A stretch of 64,000 nt of DNA from Ostrinia nubilalis. Its lineage: Eukaryota; Arthropoda; Insecta; Lepidoptera; Crambidae. Positions 43,401-53,650 of the stretch are shown piece by piece. Position 1 is the stretch's first letter; each line of letters opens with the position of its first letter. Location: the NCBI RefSeq assembly GCF_963855985.1, contig NC_087096.1:14074001-14138000 (forward strand), written 5' to 3'. A program made the translations under genes and the position numbers. The notes below the pieces were generated by a model, which was not told where the DNA came from, searched no databases, and was given only the letters and a program-made list of their open reading frames with translations.

Positions 43401-44409
43401 AATTAATACGGAATGTCCTATCAACTTCCAACTCCCACAAGGCAGTCGTACACTTACACGGATCGACTCTAGAGAAACTTTAATCGCATGGATATGTTTC
43501 TACGTGTACGAACAAACTTGTAACTCGCTTCCTTTAATTAAGGACCTCTGGTTTGTCGAATGGGTATGAAAATGCTTTCATTCATCATTTAACATGTTAA
43601 CGGGTATTATGTTATGTTTCCTTTATTTGGAAACTGTACTAAGTATGTTTTTATTTACACAATAATAAGATATTCGTTTAGTACCTTATCGTAATACTTA
43701 TCAATATCATTGATTGGTTGGACAATGGCTCTACAAAATCAATCATAGGTATTATTATGCAGACGTAATACGGAGCAAAAGATGTACCAAATTCTAATTA
43801 TACGCATTATTGAGGTTTCGAAATATTCAAGATTTTTACAATTTCGGAATGGAAAACACTAAGTACCACCTACTGCTTTAAATAAAATTACGAAAAGAGA
43901 TGAAAGAGCTTCGGTTAGGTTTCCCAAAGTTCTGAAGCCTTAGAAACGAGTTTCAACTTGGGCTAAACTTTAGTTTCTCAACACAAAGCTGGCAGTTGTA
44001 TTCTTATTTGTTGAAAATTGCCTTTTTGAATGTTTCGCAACGCTGTGAAGGTACTTGGGGAGGGATACAGAAATAGGCTCGGGTCATTTAATTCAACTGG
44101 ATGTTGCCAAATCTGAAAGGATATTTTTAAGTGGTTATTTTTGGATTAATGGTTATGGTGACGCCGCATCTGTGGTGCTCATTATAAAATCAAATAAAAC
44201 TTCATTGTACTATAAAACAATGATAGATTGGCCATTAAAGATGAAAAATAAAATTGTCATAAAGCTAGAGATCAAAGAACAATATTTTGAAAGAGGTGTA
44301 TTTTTGCTCCAGTAGATAGGTAGATTCTACAGGGTTAGATGTAACTCCTAGTTATCACCTTGTAAGAATTTCCAAAAAAAATGCCACAAAAATGTTTAAA
44401 TCCCACACA
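43401..44409. other. non-coding AT-rich interval
   Basis: No supported gene. The frame at 44055-44315 lacks an ATG start and a recognisable domain. Confidence 0.4.
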
Positions 44410-44545
44410 AGCACGTCTGGGAGAGGCTCGGCGGCGGCGGCATTGTGCCGAGTTTACGAGCGGCCGGACGGTTCCTGGAACTTGCGCGCGCGCCTACCTA
44501 CGCCGCTGCCCCTTTGTGACGTCACAACACGAATATTTGACTTTC
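44410..44545. promoter_or_regulatory. CpG-rich patch with full CRE
   Basis: GC-rich run ending in CCTTTGTGACGTCAC. TGACGTCA at 44517-44524 is the palindromic CREB/ATF site, directly joined to a CTTTGTG core. Confidence 0.35.
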
Positions 44546-46096
44546 GGTTCACCCTAATTGAAGTTTAGTGTAGCCTCGCTGTTTGCTCTTCGTTATTCGA
44601 TCCACTCAAGTCGGCTTTGGGCATATTAGGCGATCTGCTTTGTGACGATAAGCCGCTTAGCTAAGCTCGTTATTACTTTATGGCGCGATAACAGTCAGTG
44701 CTCCCTTTGTTTTACATTGTTACATTCTTTGTTACTCAATTTGGAATGTTTTTAACGTTCAGTGTTTAGTTTATAACTTTCAACGTCGTTCTGTTCAAAG
44801 TCAAAATTACTATTACAATCAACGCCATATTCCCTACGATTTCTGTAGTTGCACATTAAAGTAAGATTTCGTATGGAACGTTAATCGGCAATCGCCCGTA
44901 ATAATAACATTCGTAACAATAGCCCAATAACTTTTTGTCTTCATTTCCCTTTCACTGCAGCCCATCCATCACGGCCACATCATTCGATATGTCAGAACTC
45001 ATCCAATATTCGGCCTCGTCGCCACTATACAACTTTTTGTGCCATACTGCAGTTATAATACGATTATAATTTCAGAGTATCAGCTGCCATTTTGCTCAAC
45101 TTTCATATTACTTAACGCCCGCTGGGTTCGTTTTATTTTGTTTGGTCGTTGTGTTGTATGGATTCACAATCCATGGGAATCGGAATTTCATACCGGTTGC
45201 AAATGCCGATAAAAAAAGGGTTTTTGTTTGTAACATACAAAGCGCACAATTATAACATGCAGTGACAATTAGCTTAAACGATTTGAAGATGATACACAGA
45301 CCTTTTTGAAGACTCTACCAAGTTACCTGTTATCAGATGGTGAAGATTATTATTTGCTTTGCTTGCAACTTATTTATTTTTTCAGCGAAGCATTTTGTCC
45401 AAATTGAAGAAGGAACGGTAAACGGTACAGTGTTCCGGTATATCGGTTTCAGCGCTCACGTAACCGGAATCAAGCCCTAATGATAGGGTTGGCATCGGCT
45501 TCCATTGAGCGGGACCGGTTCGAGCCGGAATGCTGCGAGCGCGGCGTGCGGTGCGCCCGCGCACTAGGGCTGCTCGGGATGAGAATATAACAATCGCTCA
45601 CTACTTATCTGCTACCCATATTCTATGCCACATAGTATTGCTACTATGTCCTTTTGTTCCTTTTAAGCTATTTGGTTCTCTATCTGTTGAGAGTAATGGA
45701 ATGGAAATCGTAACATTATCGTTCTACCTTAATAAATATGCTTCAAAAAGTTCATTTTTGATTATGAGTACAGACTCATGTCATGCATGCATGCATGAAT
45801 TATGTGCCTAACCAAATTATATCCACAATGATGTAATTTGGTCTGGCACATGCTTGTTGTTAGCCAAATCGATTTTTGATGGAAACTTGAGTGGTTTGTT
45901 CTACTCGGGCTGCTCGAAAATAATAACCCGTGGGTTTCATTTTAGGCCAAACTGTAAGGAGATGGTGTAGATCCTGGCTATAAAGGAATTGAAGAAGTGG
46001 GATTAGTCCCGTTTCTCATCAAAAAACTTTTGTGTGCACGAAATGATCCATTCAAGCAGTTACAGAATAATAATAACAATGTTATGTCTGTTTCTA
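44546..46096. other. non-coding interval
   Basis: No supported gene. A GC-rich spot at 45500-45580 gives a spurious frame, and CATGCATGCATGCATG lies at about 45780-45797. Confidence 0.4.
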
Positions 46097-46389
46097 CACT
46101 CGCGAGCAAAACTATGGAATCACTTACATGAAGTTGTTTCCACGCGAACTTGTGTACTAACGAATTTGTTAGTAACAAAAAAAGTGGCACCATTTTAAAG
46201 ATTAAACTTTTATCTTTAAATTGATACCAAATTCATTTAAATCACACCAGCATTTAAAAAGATATCCCGGCTGATGTGAAGAAGTAACGAAAAAGACATG
46301 TATGAACTGTTTGATACGTCGCGAGTTGCGGCCTATTTACCCCCTATAAAAGCACGCGTTTTTAGATTTTTGCTTTCACACGTTGATTC

Positions 46390-46985
46390 ATACACATCTC
46401 CGCTTCTTTTGACACTTTACCTGGGATTCTACACCTTCAGAAGCAGCACAAATCGTTGCACTATTGCAAGAAAGGCTCAGCCAGCGGGCTGTCGCACGTC
46501 AGCGCCACATAAGCCAGTCCTGGGTTTCGAAAGTTTCAAGACGCTTTCGGGAGACTAGTGGCTTTATCCCGAGACCAAGTTCTGAACAGCGCCGGTGCAC
46601 ATCGCAGAGGAAAGACCGTTTTTTCATGTCAACCTCTCTATGAAATCGTCATTTGACTGAAATCGATGTCCATCAAGAGCTCAGAAATGTTCGTAAGATA
46701 GCTGTTAGCGAGTGGACAGTTCGTCTAAGATATAAGCAATAGAATTTGACTTCAAAAAGGCCTGCCACAGGCTCGAAACTGACGGCAGGTCACCGATAAG
46801 CACCCTTTCAATTTGCTCGTACACATCTCAATGGGAAGGCTAGTAATGGAGGCGAGTTCTGTTCTCCGATGAATGCAAACTGTGTTTGCAGGGCAGCAGT
46901 CGAAGAGGTCGGGTTTATAGGCGGCCTGAGGAGCGATTTGTGCAGTGCTGGTTCGCTGAAACAGTGGCTTATGGGGGTGGCTTGC
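46390..46985 (+). pseudogene. Tc1-like transposase 5' half, left arm, degenerate
   Basis: Tc1-like transposases bind their TIRs through paired helix-turn-helix domains and cut with a DDE/D site. Here the start codon position reads ATA instead of ATG. Recognisable text includes the helix-turn-helix region, NRHLT, VSEWTVR, RPATG, LTAGHR and FSDEC (the first catalytic Asp), but with several frame changes and stops. The sequence breaks off after YGGG-type text, so the later Asp and Glu are missing. Confidence 0.75.
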
Positions 46986-47184
46986 TCGACTTAACATCGA
47001 GATGTGTACGAGCAAATTGAAAGCGTGCTTAACGGTGACCTGCCGTCAGTTTCGAGCCTGTTGCAGGCCTTTTTGGAGTTAAATTCTATTGCTTATGTCT
47101 TAGACAAACTGTCTACTCGCTGACAGCTATCCTACGAACATTTATGAGCTCTTACTGGACGTCGATTCCAGTCAAATGACGATT

Positions 47185-47436
47185 TCATAGAGAGGTTGAC
47201 ATGAAAAAACGGTCTTCCCTCTGCGATGTGCGCCGGCGCTGTTCAGAACTTGGTCTCGGGATAAAGCCACCAGTCTCCCGAAAGCGTCTTAAAACTTTCG
47301 AAACCCAGGACTGGCTTATGTGGCGCTGACGTGCGACAGCCCGCTGGCTGAGCCCTTCTTGCAATAGTGCAACGATTTGTGCTGCTTCTGAAGGTGTAGA
47401 ATCCCAGGTAGTGTCAAAAGAAGCGGAGATGTGCAT
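47185..47436 (-). pseudogene. Tc1-like transposase N-terminal fragment, right arm
   Basis: An 83-codon open frame with a true ATG. EAAQIVALLQEGLSQRAVAR and SQSWVSKVLRRFRETGGFIP form the N-terminal helix-turn-helix DNA-binding domain, followed by an Arg-rich linker and TSQREDRFFMSTSL before a stop. The family goes on for about 250 more residues, including the catalytic triad, and these are lacking. If expressed it could only bind TIRs. Confidence 0.75.
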
Positions 47437-47731
47437 GATTCAACGTGTGAAAGCAAAAATCCGAAAACGCGTGCTTTTATAGGGGGTAAATAGGCCGCAA
47501 CTCGCGACGTATCAAACAGTTCATACATGTCTTTTTCGTTACTTCTTCACATCAGCCGGGATATCTTTTTAAATGCTGGTGTGATTTAAATGAATTTGGT
47601 ATCAATTTAAAGATAAAAGTTTAATCTTTAAAATGGTGCCACTTTTTTTGTTCCTAACAAATTCGTTAGTACACAAGATCGCGTGGAAACAACTTCATGT
47701 AAGTGATTCCATACTTTTGCTCGCGAGTGTA

Positions 47732-48828
47732 TATTTGGTTTCGGTAATTCACTACAATATCTCTAGTCCTTGGCAGTCAGCCCTGTGTGCGGCTCGCTGG
47801 CGGCTTTTTGCTTTGCGCGTCGCCCACGCGGCCGCCGGCGCCGGCGCAGCGCTGATGTCCGATAAAGGACACGTTGCTGATATTTGATGGCAATGTTCCT
47901 CGCTCGTACAGCGTCGTCTGCCTTGCCCGGCGGTCTATTTAATGACACACATTTAACGACTTCCCTGTCAAGATAAGACGCGGTTAGATCTCTCTTTTTG
48001 TGGCTATAAATAAACTGCAACAATGAATCATGATCTTGTAATCATGCGCCAACATTTGTATTGTTATCTTGACCTAACACAACGTTTCTCTATGTGCGTC
48101 ACTTGTTGCGTTTATTATTCCGTAAAAGAACGTAAAGATTATTTTTGTCCCTGTACGTTAGTAAATCGATTATGAATATGCGAACTAATAAATCAATATA
48201 ATGTTTGTCGATAACCACAACAAAGCATGTTTATTCGAACGATATTATGTTCTTTCACCAAATTATTTTAAATAGTCCTATTGCCAGTGGTTTTGGATCT
48301 CAAAATCTTGAAGTATAATGGAAAACTTAATATCCTCCGAGTCTAGCAGACACGTCGAGAGCCCGGCTCGAGGGCTGCACAAATAAGCAGGATCATCCGC
48401 CATTACCTGATTGCCACAAAATTGCGCAAATAAATCATCTGCACTGCTTTGCAAGAAGCGCATAAGCGTTCGTTTGTTTGTTCATGGGGATAAAATTAAT
48501 AAATAATGTTCTTTATTTTACCATCTCCAACATGCTACGTTTACTCTACCACGTTTACCGTCCACGTCGATGATTCTACTTATCTGTGCCATAGAGGAAT
48601 GTTTATTAAAAAGTGTGTTTAAATGTGTTTTTATTACAATAAACCGAAATTCAGAGTCCATTACGTCTACTTTAACTGCACTACACTCAACTACTAATCT
48701 TTGTAAACAAACAGTATACATTTATGTGTCTATTTATTTATCTTAAGATGTCTATTTGTATTTACTAAAAATATACTTTAATCTTAATTAAAGTTTCTCT
48801 TTTTAACATATTATTTGTATTGTTTCAG
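47732..48828. other. non-coding interval
   Basis: A GC-rich patch at 47780-47870 is followed by AT-rich DNA. The minus-strand frames at 48278-48463 and 48518-48721 are unrecognised. Confidence 0.4.
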
Positions 48829-48877
48829 GATGATATTATCCTCATACCCGGCACCGTTCAGCTAAGTTTTAATAAAG
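48829..48877 (+). other. candidate 49-bp internal exon
   Basis: TTATTTGTATTGTTTCAG (AG at 48827-48828) is a strong 3' splice site and AAAG|GTAAGT is a strong 5' splice site. In one frame the exon reads DDIILIPGTVQLSFNK without a stop. In another, ATG at 48830 opens only an 11-codon frame. Its length is not a multiple of three. It could be a coding micro-exon or a 5' UTR exon of a plus-strand gene extending beyond the window. Confidence 0.45.
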
Positions 48878-48990
48878 GTAAGTTATTTTAATCTCTACTA
48901 CTTATGGTGTATAGTATAACAAACTATAAATTATAATCAATTGTACTAATTATACAATAAATTACTCGTAAGTGCCGCATTAGTTATTAA

Positions 48991-49047
48991 ACCACAATTT
49001 TCATTACATTGTGATTTAAATAATCACAATGTAATCAAAATTGTGGT
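48991..49047. repeat. 26-bp stem hairpin with 5-base loop
   Basis: ACCACAATTTT then CATTACATTGTGATT pairs with its inverse at 49022-49047 with one mismatch. It lies about 115 bp after the 48829-48877 exon, hence in its putative intron. The stem is slightly short for a pre-miRNA; it is more likely a small fold-back element. Confidence 0.6.
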
Positions 49048-51898
49048 CACCGCCTACGCATTGATATAGAAATAATGAACATTTGTGCATGATTGCAAAT
49101 ATACCAAGACCACCAAAATAAAATATCAATTATAGATCCGCAAAATCGGCAAACCTGGTCATCGAGAAATTATTGTTAACGATACAATACCGTTTCGATA
49201 CTTCGTTACCGATATAATACCGATTACTTTGCGATATAATAGCAGTTATTTCGCTTTTGTTACGCTTCAGCCGGACTCTACCTGCTGACTGAGTACCGAA
49301 TATCTGTCGTAATCAGTTTTCTAGTTGTTATTGGATTTAGTGGAAAATGAACATCACAAATTGACTTTCTCTTCTCGATCCAAACTACACTTTCTTAAAA
49401 ACAAAGATGAAATCAAACGAGAACGTATGTACTCTTGGTAACGTTTCTTAGTAGATAGGCGTTGATGAGAGCCAAGATTAAGTAAGGGACGAGTAAGATT
49501 TAACGAAAGCTAGGTGCTCTTTGTATTCGCTAAAACATTAATGTTTAAAAATATACTGTAAATGTCAACCGGTACACCCACAACAAAAATACAAATGCAA
49601 CTTTAATATGACTTGGCAATTTAATTTCCTTTGAGACTTCAGCCGACGAGAACCAAAACTACCGATCTCATAATCCCATTACTTCTACGCGTTTACTCTC
49701 AAAAGAGGCAACAGTTTAACGTTAAATCTCGCGTCGGGGAAAAACGAGCGAATTTTTATATTAAACCGGCTCTCGTAGGCTGCATTCACGTGAGGGGCCC
49801 TAGACGGCAAATTAAGTGACATTAGGGCATAATGCCCGGGAACGGAGACGAAAGCGAGTGGGCGCGCCACGCTAGAGCCACGAGCACCGCGGGCGCACAG
49901 GATGAGCAGAACAGCCTGCTCAAGTGCTCAGTGCCAAGTTAACCAAACACTTTTAGCAGTACCTTTCAGATGACTAATAAGTGCGTTCCTCACGCAAGCA
50001 CAATTTATGGAGCTATCCCCGGCAGAGGTGATTGATATCTTCGGACATTATGATCTGAGCCTGAGCCGAATCTATTTAGTTTTGCAATATTTTCGTGAAT
50101 AACATTTTTCAATCAGGCTCGAATTCATAATTCGGGATCGGTATAGTAAGTAGATGGTCCTGTTGACCTGTTCATGATAATTTACATCTACACGCACCTA
50201 TAAGTCAATGCAAATCAATGGATAACTGTAGCATTAATTTTATTAAGGATTGAGATTATTGCATGTCCGCTAACCTCCTTCTTCTTCTTCCTTCTTATCG
50301 TGTCGACGACAAACCTACACAGTGGCAGCCCAATACTCCGCTACAAAAGTGGCGTTGTCTGCAGCATTCGTTAAATCCTTCTGCGTACAGTTGCTCGGGC
50401 ACTCAGGGCACGACATCATGGTGCTTCATTGACCGGGGATTACTGGGGAACACAACCGCATCTGCACTCCATGTTTGAGCCATCCAAGAATCCCCACCTG
50501 ACCAGATTGTCCTTACTACGGCCAACCTGCGTCCGAAGTCTATTTAAAGACTTCCAGGTAAGCCAGTACTTACCTCCTTTTCAAATATGATAAACCTGGC
50601 TCTTCTACCTACCCTGTGATAGATGGGACCTGCCGGTCGCTGGAAAATATTGCAGCGCATTCAGCGCGGCAGCTTTTTCCTATAATGTTTAAAAGCGCTT
50701 TGTTAACGGCAGCGCCTTTGAATTGAGGCACGTCAATGAGTTTCTCTCGAGATTGTAGCAATAGCAACACTGAGAAAGCATACACCCGGCGCCGGCGGCG
50801 AAGCGGGTTGCGCTGGCCCACCTGGCGCATTGGGTTTTTATTACTATAGTAAATATTTACAGCTTATAATTATAACTTCTTCAGCTTGAACTGGCTTCCA
50901 CGTATCCCCATTGACTCTCCCCATGAATGGGAGATTAAGAACTTTTTTTCCACACAAATCCCCATACAGCAGTCCCCGTGCAGTTCATAGCACAGAATAG
51001 GGATGGATTGTGCTGAAGATGATAGTTTTCTTGTTCTTATTTGGTCTGTGACCGACCTATAACTGAAATCATGGTGTTGTGGTGGTTTAAACAACATTAA
51101 AAACTATGCATGGTTTGATGCTAATGCTAGCTGTCTAAACCTACATTCGTACTAATGTAGAGATATTAAAAATAGGACTAAAAGTCTTATAATAAAAAAC
51201 ATATTCAAATTAAAGAAGATTGAATTCAAATATAACTTTTCTCCAAAGCGAATCAATTCTTCAGAAGCCTTTTACTCCCGCAAATTAACCACTGAAGCCT
51301 ATTATAAAACCAATCGTCTTCCACGAGTGTCTCAAATTGTGTCATTATTAGATATTTCACTTTTTCTCGCGTTAACCGATTTCTCGAGAGGCAGCTGCAA
51401 CTCATTTCTCCGTTACCGAATTCTGTTCGCTGTCTAATTTTCTCGTTTCTTTTGATTACCGTAAGTAATGGTTTCTTGTTTTTGGTCTGCTCTATGTTTA
51501 TATTTGGAGCGTTTTAAAATAAAACTATTTCTACACAGATGCGAGTATTTCAAAGAGACTCAAATTATTATTTAATTACATAGATACTCGTATTATAGAG
51601 ACGATCCGGAAACGGCAAATCATAAACGAAAGACAACAGCGACATTTATAAGCGACCGCTAATACCGTCCTACGCGATATGAATTTAAGAACACGTGTTA
51701 GGTGTTTGTTTATCAGAAATAGCTTTCAACTCTACCGCCTACTTGAAAAAAGCTTTAATTAACCTTATTAATGACTTAGTAGACAGAAAATAGTTTTCTC
51801 CGCTCTTTGGTCGTAGCGTGATGGTATAAAACCTATAAATCTTCTTCAATAATTGGGCTATCCGACACAAAAAAAAAATTTTAAGTCAGACCAGCCGG
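49048..51898. other. non-coding interval
   Basis: No supported gene. A GC-balanced stretch at 50263-50565 contains an open plus-strand frame (to 50478) and ends in CTTCCAG|GTAAGCC, a good donor, but no acceptor or family match is visible. Confidence 0.35.
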
Positions 51899-52002
51899 GT
51901 TAGGATGCGCGTCGTGATATACTCTTATCGACATCAAAATGTATGGGCAAAATCGATAAAATAGCGTGATAAATAATCGCTTATCGCGGCGCGCATCCTA
52001 GG
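51899..52002. mobile_element. short MITE, TIR TTAGGATGCGCG
   Basis: TAGGATGCGCGTCGTGATA (from 51901) is inverted as TATCGCGGCGCGCATCCTA (to 52000) around an AT-rich centre with GATAA/TTATC words. It is about 100 bp and non-coding. The target duplication is unclear. Confidence 0.6.
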
Positions 52003-52211
52003 CCTACAGGAGTTTCTGGAGATTAACGTGTTCAACCAAACAAACTCTTCAGCCTTATAATACGAGTATTATTATAGTATCTTTCATCATTAAGATCGCC
52101 TGTTGTACCGATATTTGTTATGTGTGTGTAATAAAGATTTTAAATAAAATAAAATAAATATCTTCGATATCATCATAAAGCCACTACTTCGTATCCTTTT
52201 CCAAGGCTTAC

Positions 52212-52418
52212 CTGCCAATAGGCCAGCCGCTCCAATTTTCTTCGGCCAAGGAGCTGAGCCGTCTTCGCATATAATGCCAGCAGATTAACCATTGTTGCCG
52301 GCCATTGTGGCCCGGACATTGTGACTTTCCGCAAACTATTCTTAGGCTTAGCTTATTAAAGTCGCTTTTGTGAAGTGGAAATCCAGTTTCTTGAAGGCAA
52401 TCCAATCCTGAGCGCTTT
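52212..52418 (-). other. candidate exon of a minus-strand gene
   Basis: On the minus strand a pyrimidine-rich TTATTTGTTCACAG (AG complementary to 52419-52420) precedes the exon and TTGGCAG|GTAAGCC ends it. Two readings are possible. From ATG at 52317-52319 (good context, A at -3) the exon encodes MSGPQWPATMVNLLALYAKT then AQLLGRRKLERLAYWQ, 36 codons ending in phase. Another frame is open over the whole exon (KRSGLDCLQETGFPLHKSDF...). I do not recognise either product. The exon is richer in GC than its surroundings. Confidence 0.4.
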
Positions 52419-52456
52419 CTGTGAACAAATAAGTAGTACAAATAAGACATTACCAT

Positions 52457-53492
52457 TTGAAATTGAATATTGACTATTTTATAGGTTGACTGATGGAATT
52501 TTCTAGAGAAAGAGAAATATCTTTGTACTAACTGGAGATTTCTATTTCTCTGATTCTGGAGATTCTTATGCTAATTGGAATTCTAATGCTTTAATTATAA
52601 ATACCTGTCTCCAGGATAGACCGGCGTGACTCATGAAGAATTCTACAAGAGAATCTTCAGATAATGGAAGATCTAATAATGAGGTTTAATGAGTTTTGAT
52701 GACAAAATGTGTAGGTGAATAGTCTCATGAGAAAACTCAAACGTTGATATTTACGCATGACCCAACTCCTAGCTTTAGTTTTAAACGTGTACAACACATC
52801 ACTAACATTCCACGCTGCAGTTACCTCGACGTATCAAAACGATGTCTCCATATCTGTTTGCTCTCAACTACCGTCGCAATATGTGCAGCATAGTTTCGAA
52901 GCGTAATATCGCTGTAATAATCTCGAAAATAAAGTAGTTCTCGTTTCATCTCGCATGTTGCCGCGCGATGTCATTACGACGCGATTGCGATCGCCCCCCG
53001 CAGTCAGATGCGAGTTATGTCAGACATTCGCAATCGCAACTATCTTTGAGCGCTGCAACTTTGAAGAATTATCGGAGCCAATCATTTATCAGCCGTCATG
53101 TCTGTGACTGGTAAAATGGCTTTTGAGCTCGGATACTCTCCTGCAAAGGTTCAGAGAGAAAACTAGATGAAAATTAGGACATCAAGTAGGATAACATAAC
53201 GTCATGTTTAATGTAAAGAAGTTATAAATTGATACAGAAAGCTCATAATAATATGCAAACCCTTCCGATAAAAGTAAATTATGTATCATTTATAATATAT
53301 TTTTTTATGTAGAGAAGATGTGTCCCGCTTGACATGACTTGTTTGTTGCGGCGCTTCTTCTCAGCACTTGCCAAATTTGTCTCGAAGCGCTGGTTGGGCA
53401 AAAAAAACATGAGACATGTATAGGCTCCTTAAGAGCATTTGACGATTTGTAAGTACTAATTTAATTAGTCTAAACAAATAAAGATAATATTG
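52457..53492. other. non-coding interval
   Basis: No supported gene or repeat. Confidence 0.4.
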
Positions 53493-53523
53493 ATTTTTTA
53501 TTTATTTATTTATTTATTTATTT
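53493..53523. repeat. (TTTA)n microsatellite
   Basis: About seven tandem TTTA units. It creates the start of the otherwise compositional plus-strand frame at 53490-53807. Confidence 0.9.
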
Positions 53524-53554
53524 TGACAATGGACATCACGTTGGGAACAGTAGC

Positions 53555-53650
53555 GAAGCCGCGACGCGTCCCGCGCTGCGGCGCGGCGGCTGCAGGTGAC
53601 GTCAATGCGCAATATTCGTGCCCGACACGCGCCTGCGGCCGACGTGAATG
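53555..53650. promoter_or_regulatory. CpG-rich patch with CRE
   Basis: GC-rich run with GGTGACGTCAATG; TGACGTCA is at 53597-53604. Possibly a regulatory island. Confidence 0.3.

Larger units (their letters stand above)
46097..47729. mobile_element. Tc1-like transposon derivative forming a giant palindrome
   Basis: Ends CACTCGCGAGCAAAA (left) and its inverse (right) are flanked by TA (46095-46096, 47730-47731). From these ends inward the two arms (about 46097-46836 and 46996-47729) are near-identical inverted copies of about 735 bp, each holding the TIR, the 5' leader and roughly the first half of a Tc1-like transposase gene. The central spacer of about 160 bp continues the left copy's transposase to FSDEC and beyond. 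The 3' half of a normal element is absent. It is non-autonomous; the arms differ by scattered substitutions. Confidence 0.88.

Noticed and set aside
44055..44315. 86-codon plus-strand frame
   Set aside because: Starts at TTG, lacks a domain, and has no neighbouring exon signals.
45770..45800. CATGCATGCATGCATG run as a regulatory site
   Set aside because: A simple tetranucleotide repeat, palindromic by nature; nothing else supports function.
48991..49047. Hairpin as a pre-miRNA
   Set aside because: The stem is about 26 bp with a 5-base loop, shorter than typical insect pre-miRNAs, and is nearly perfect like a fold-back repeat; small-RNA reads would be needed.
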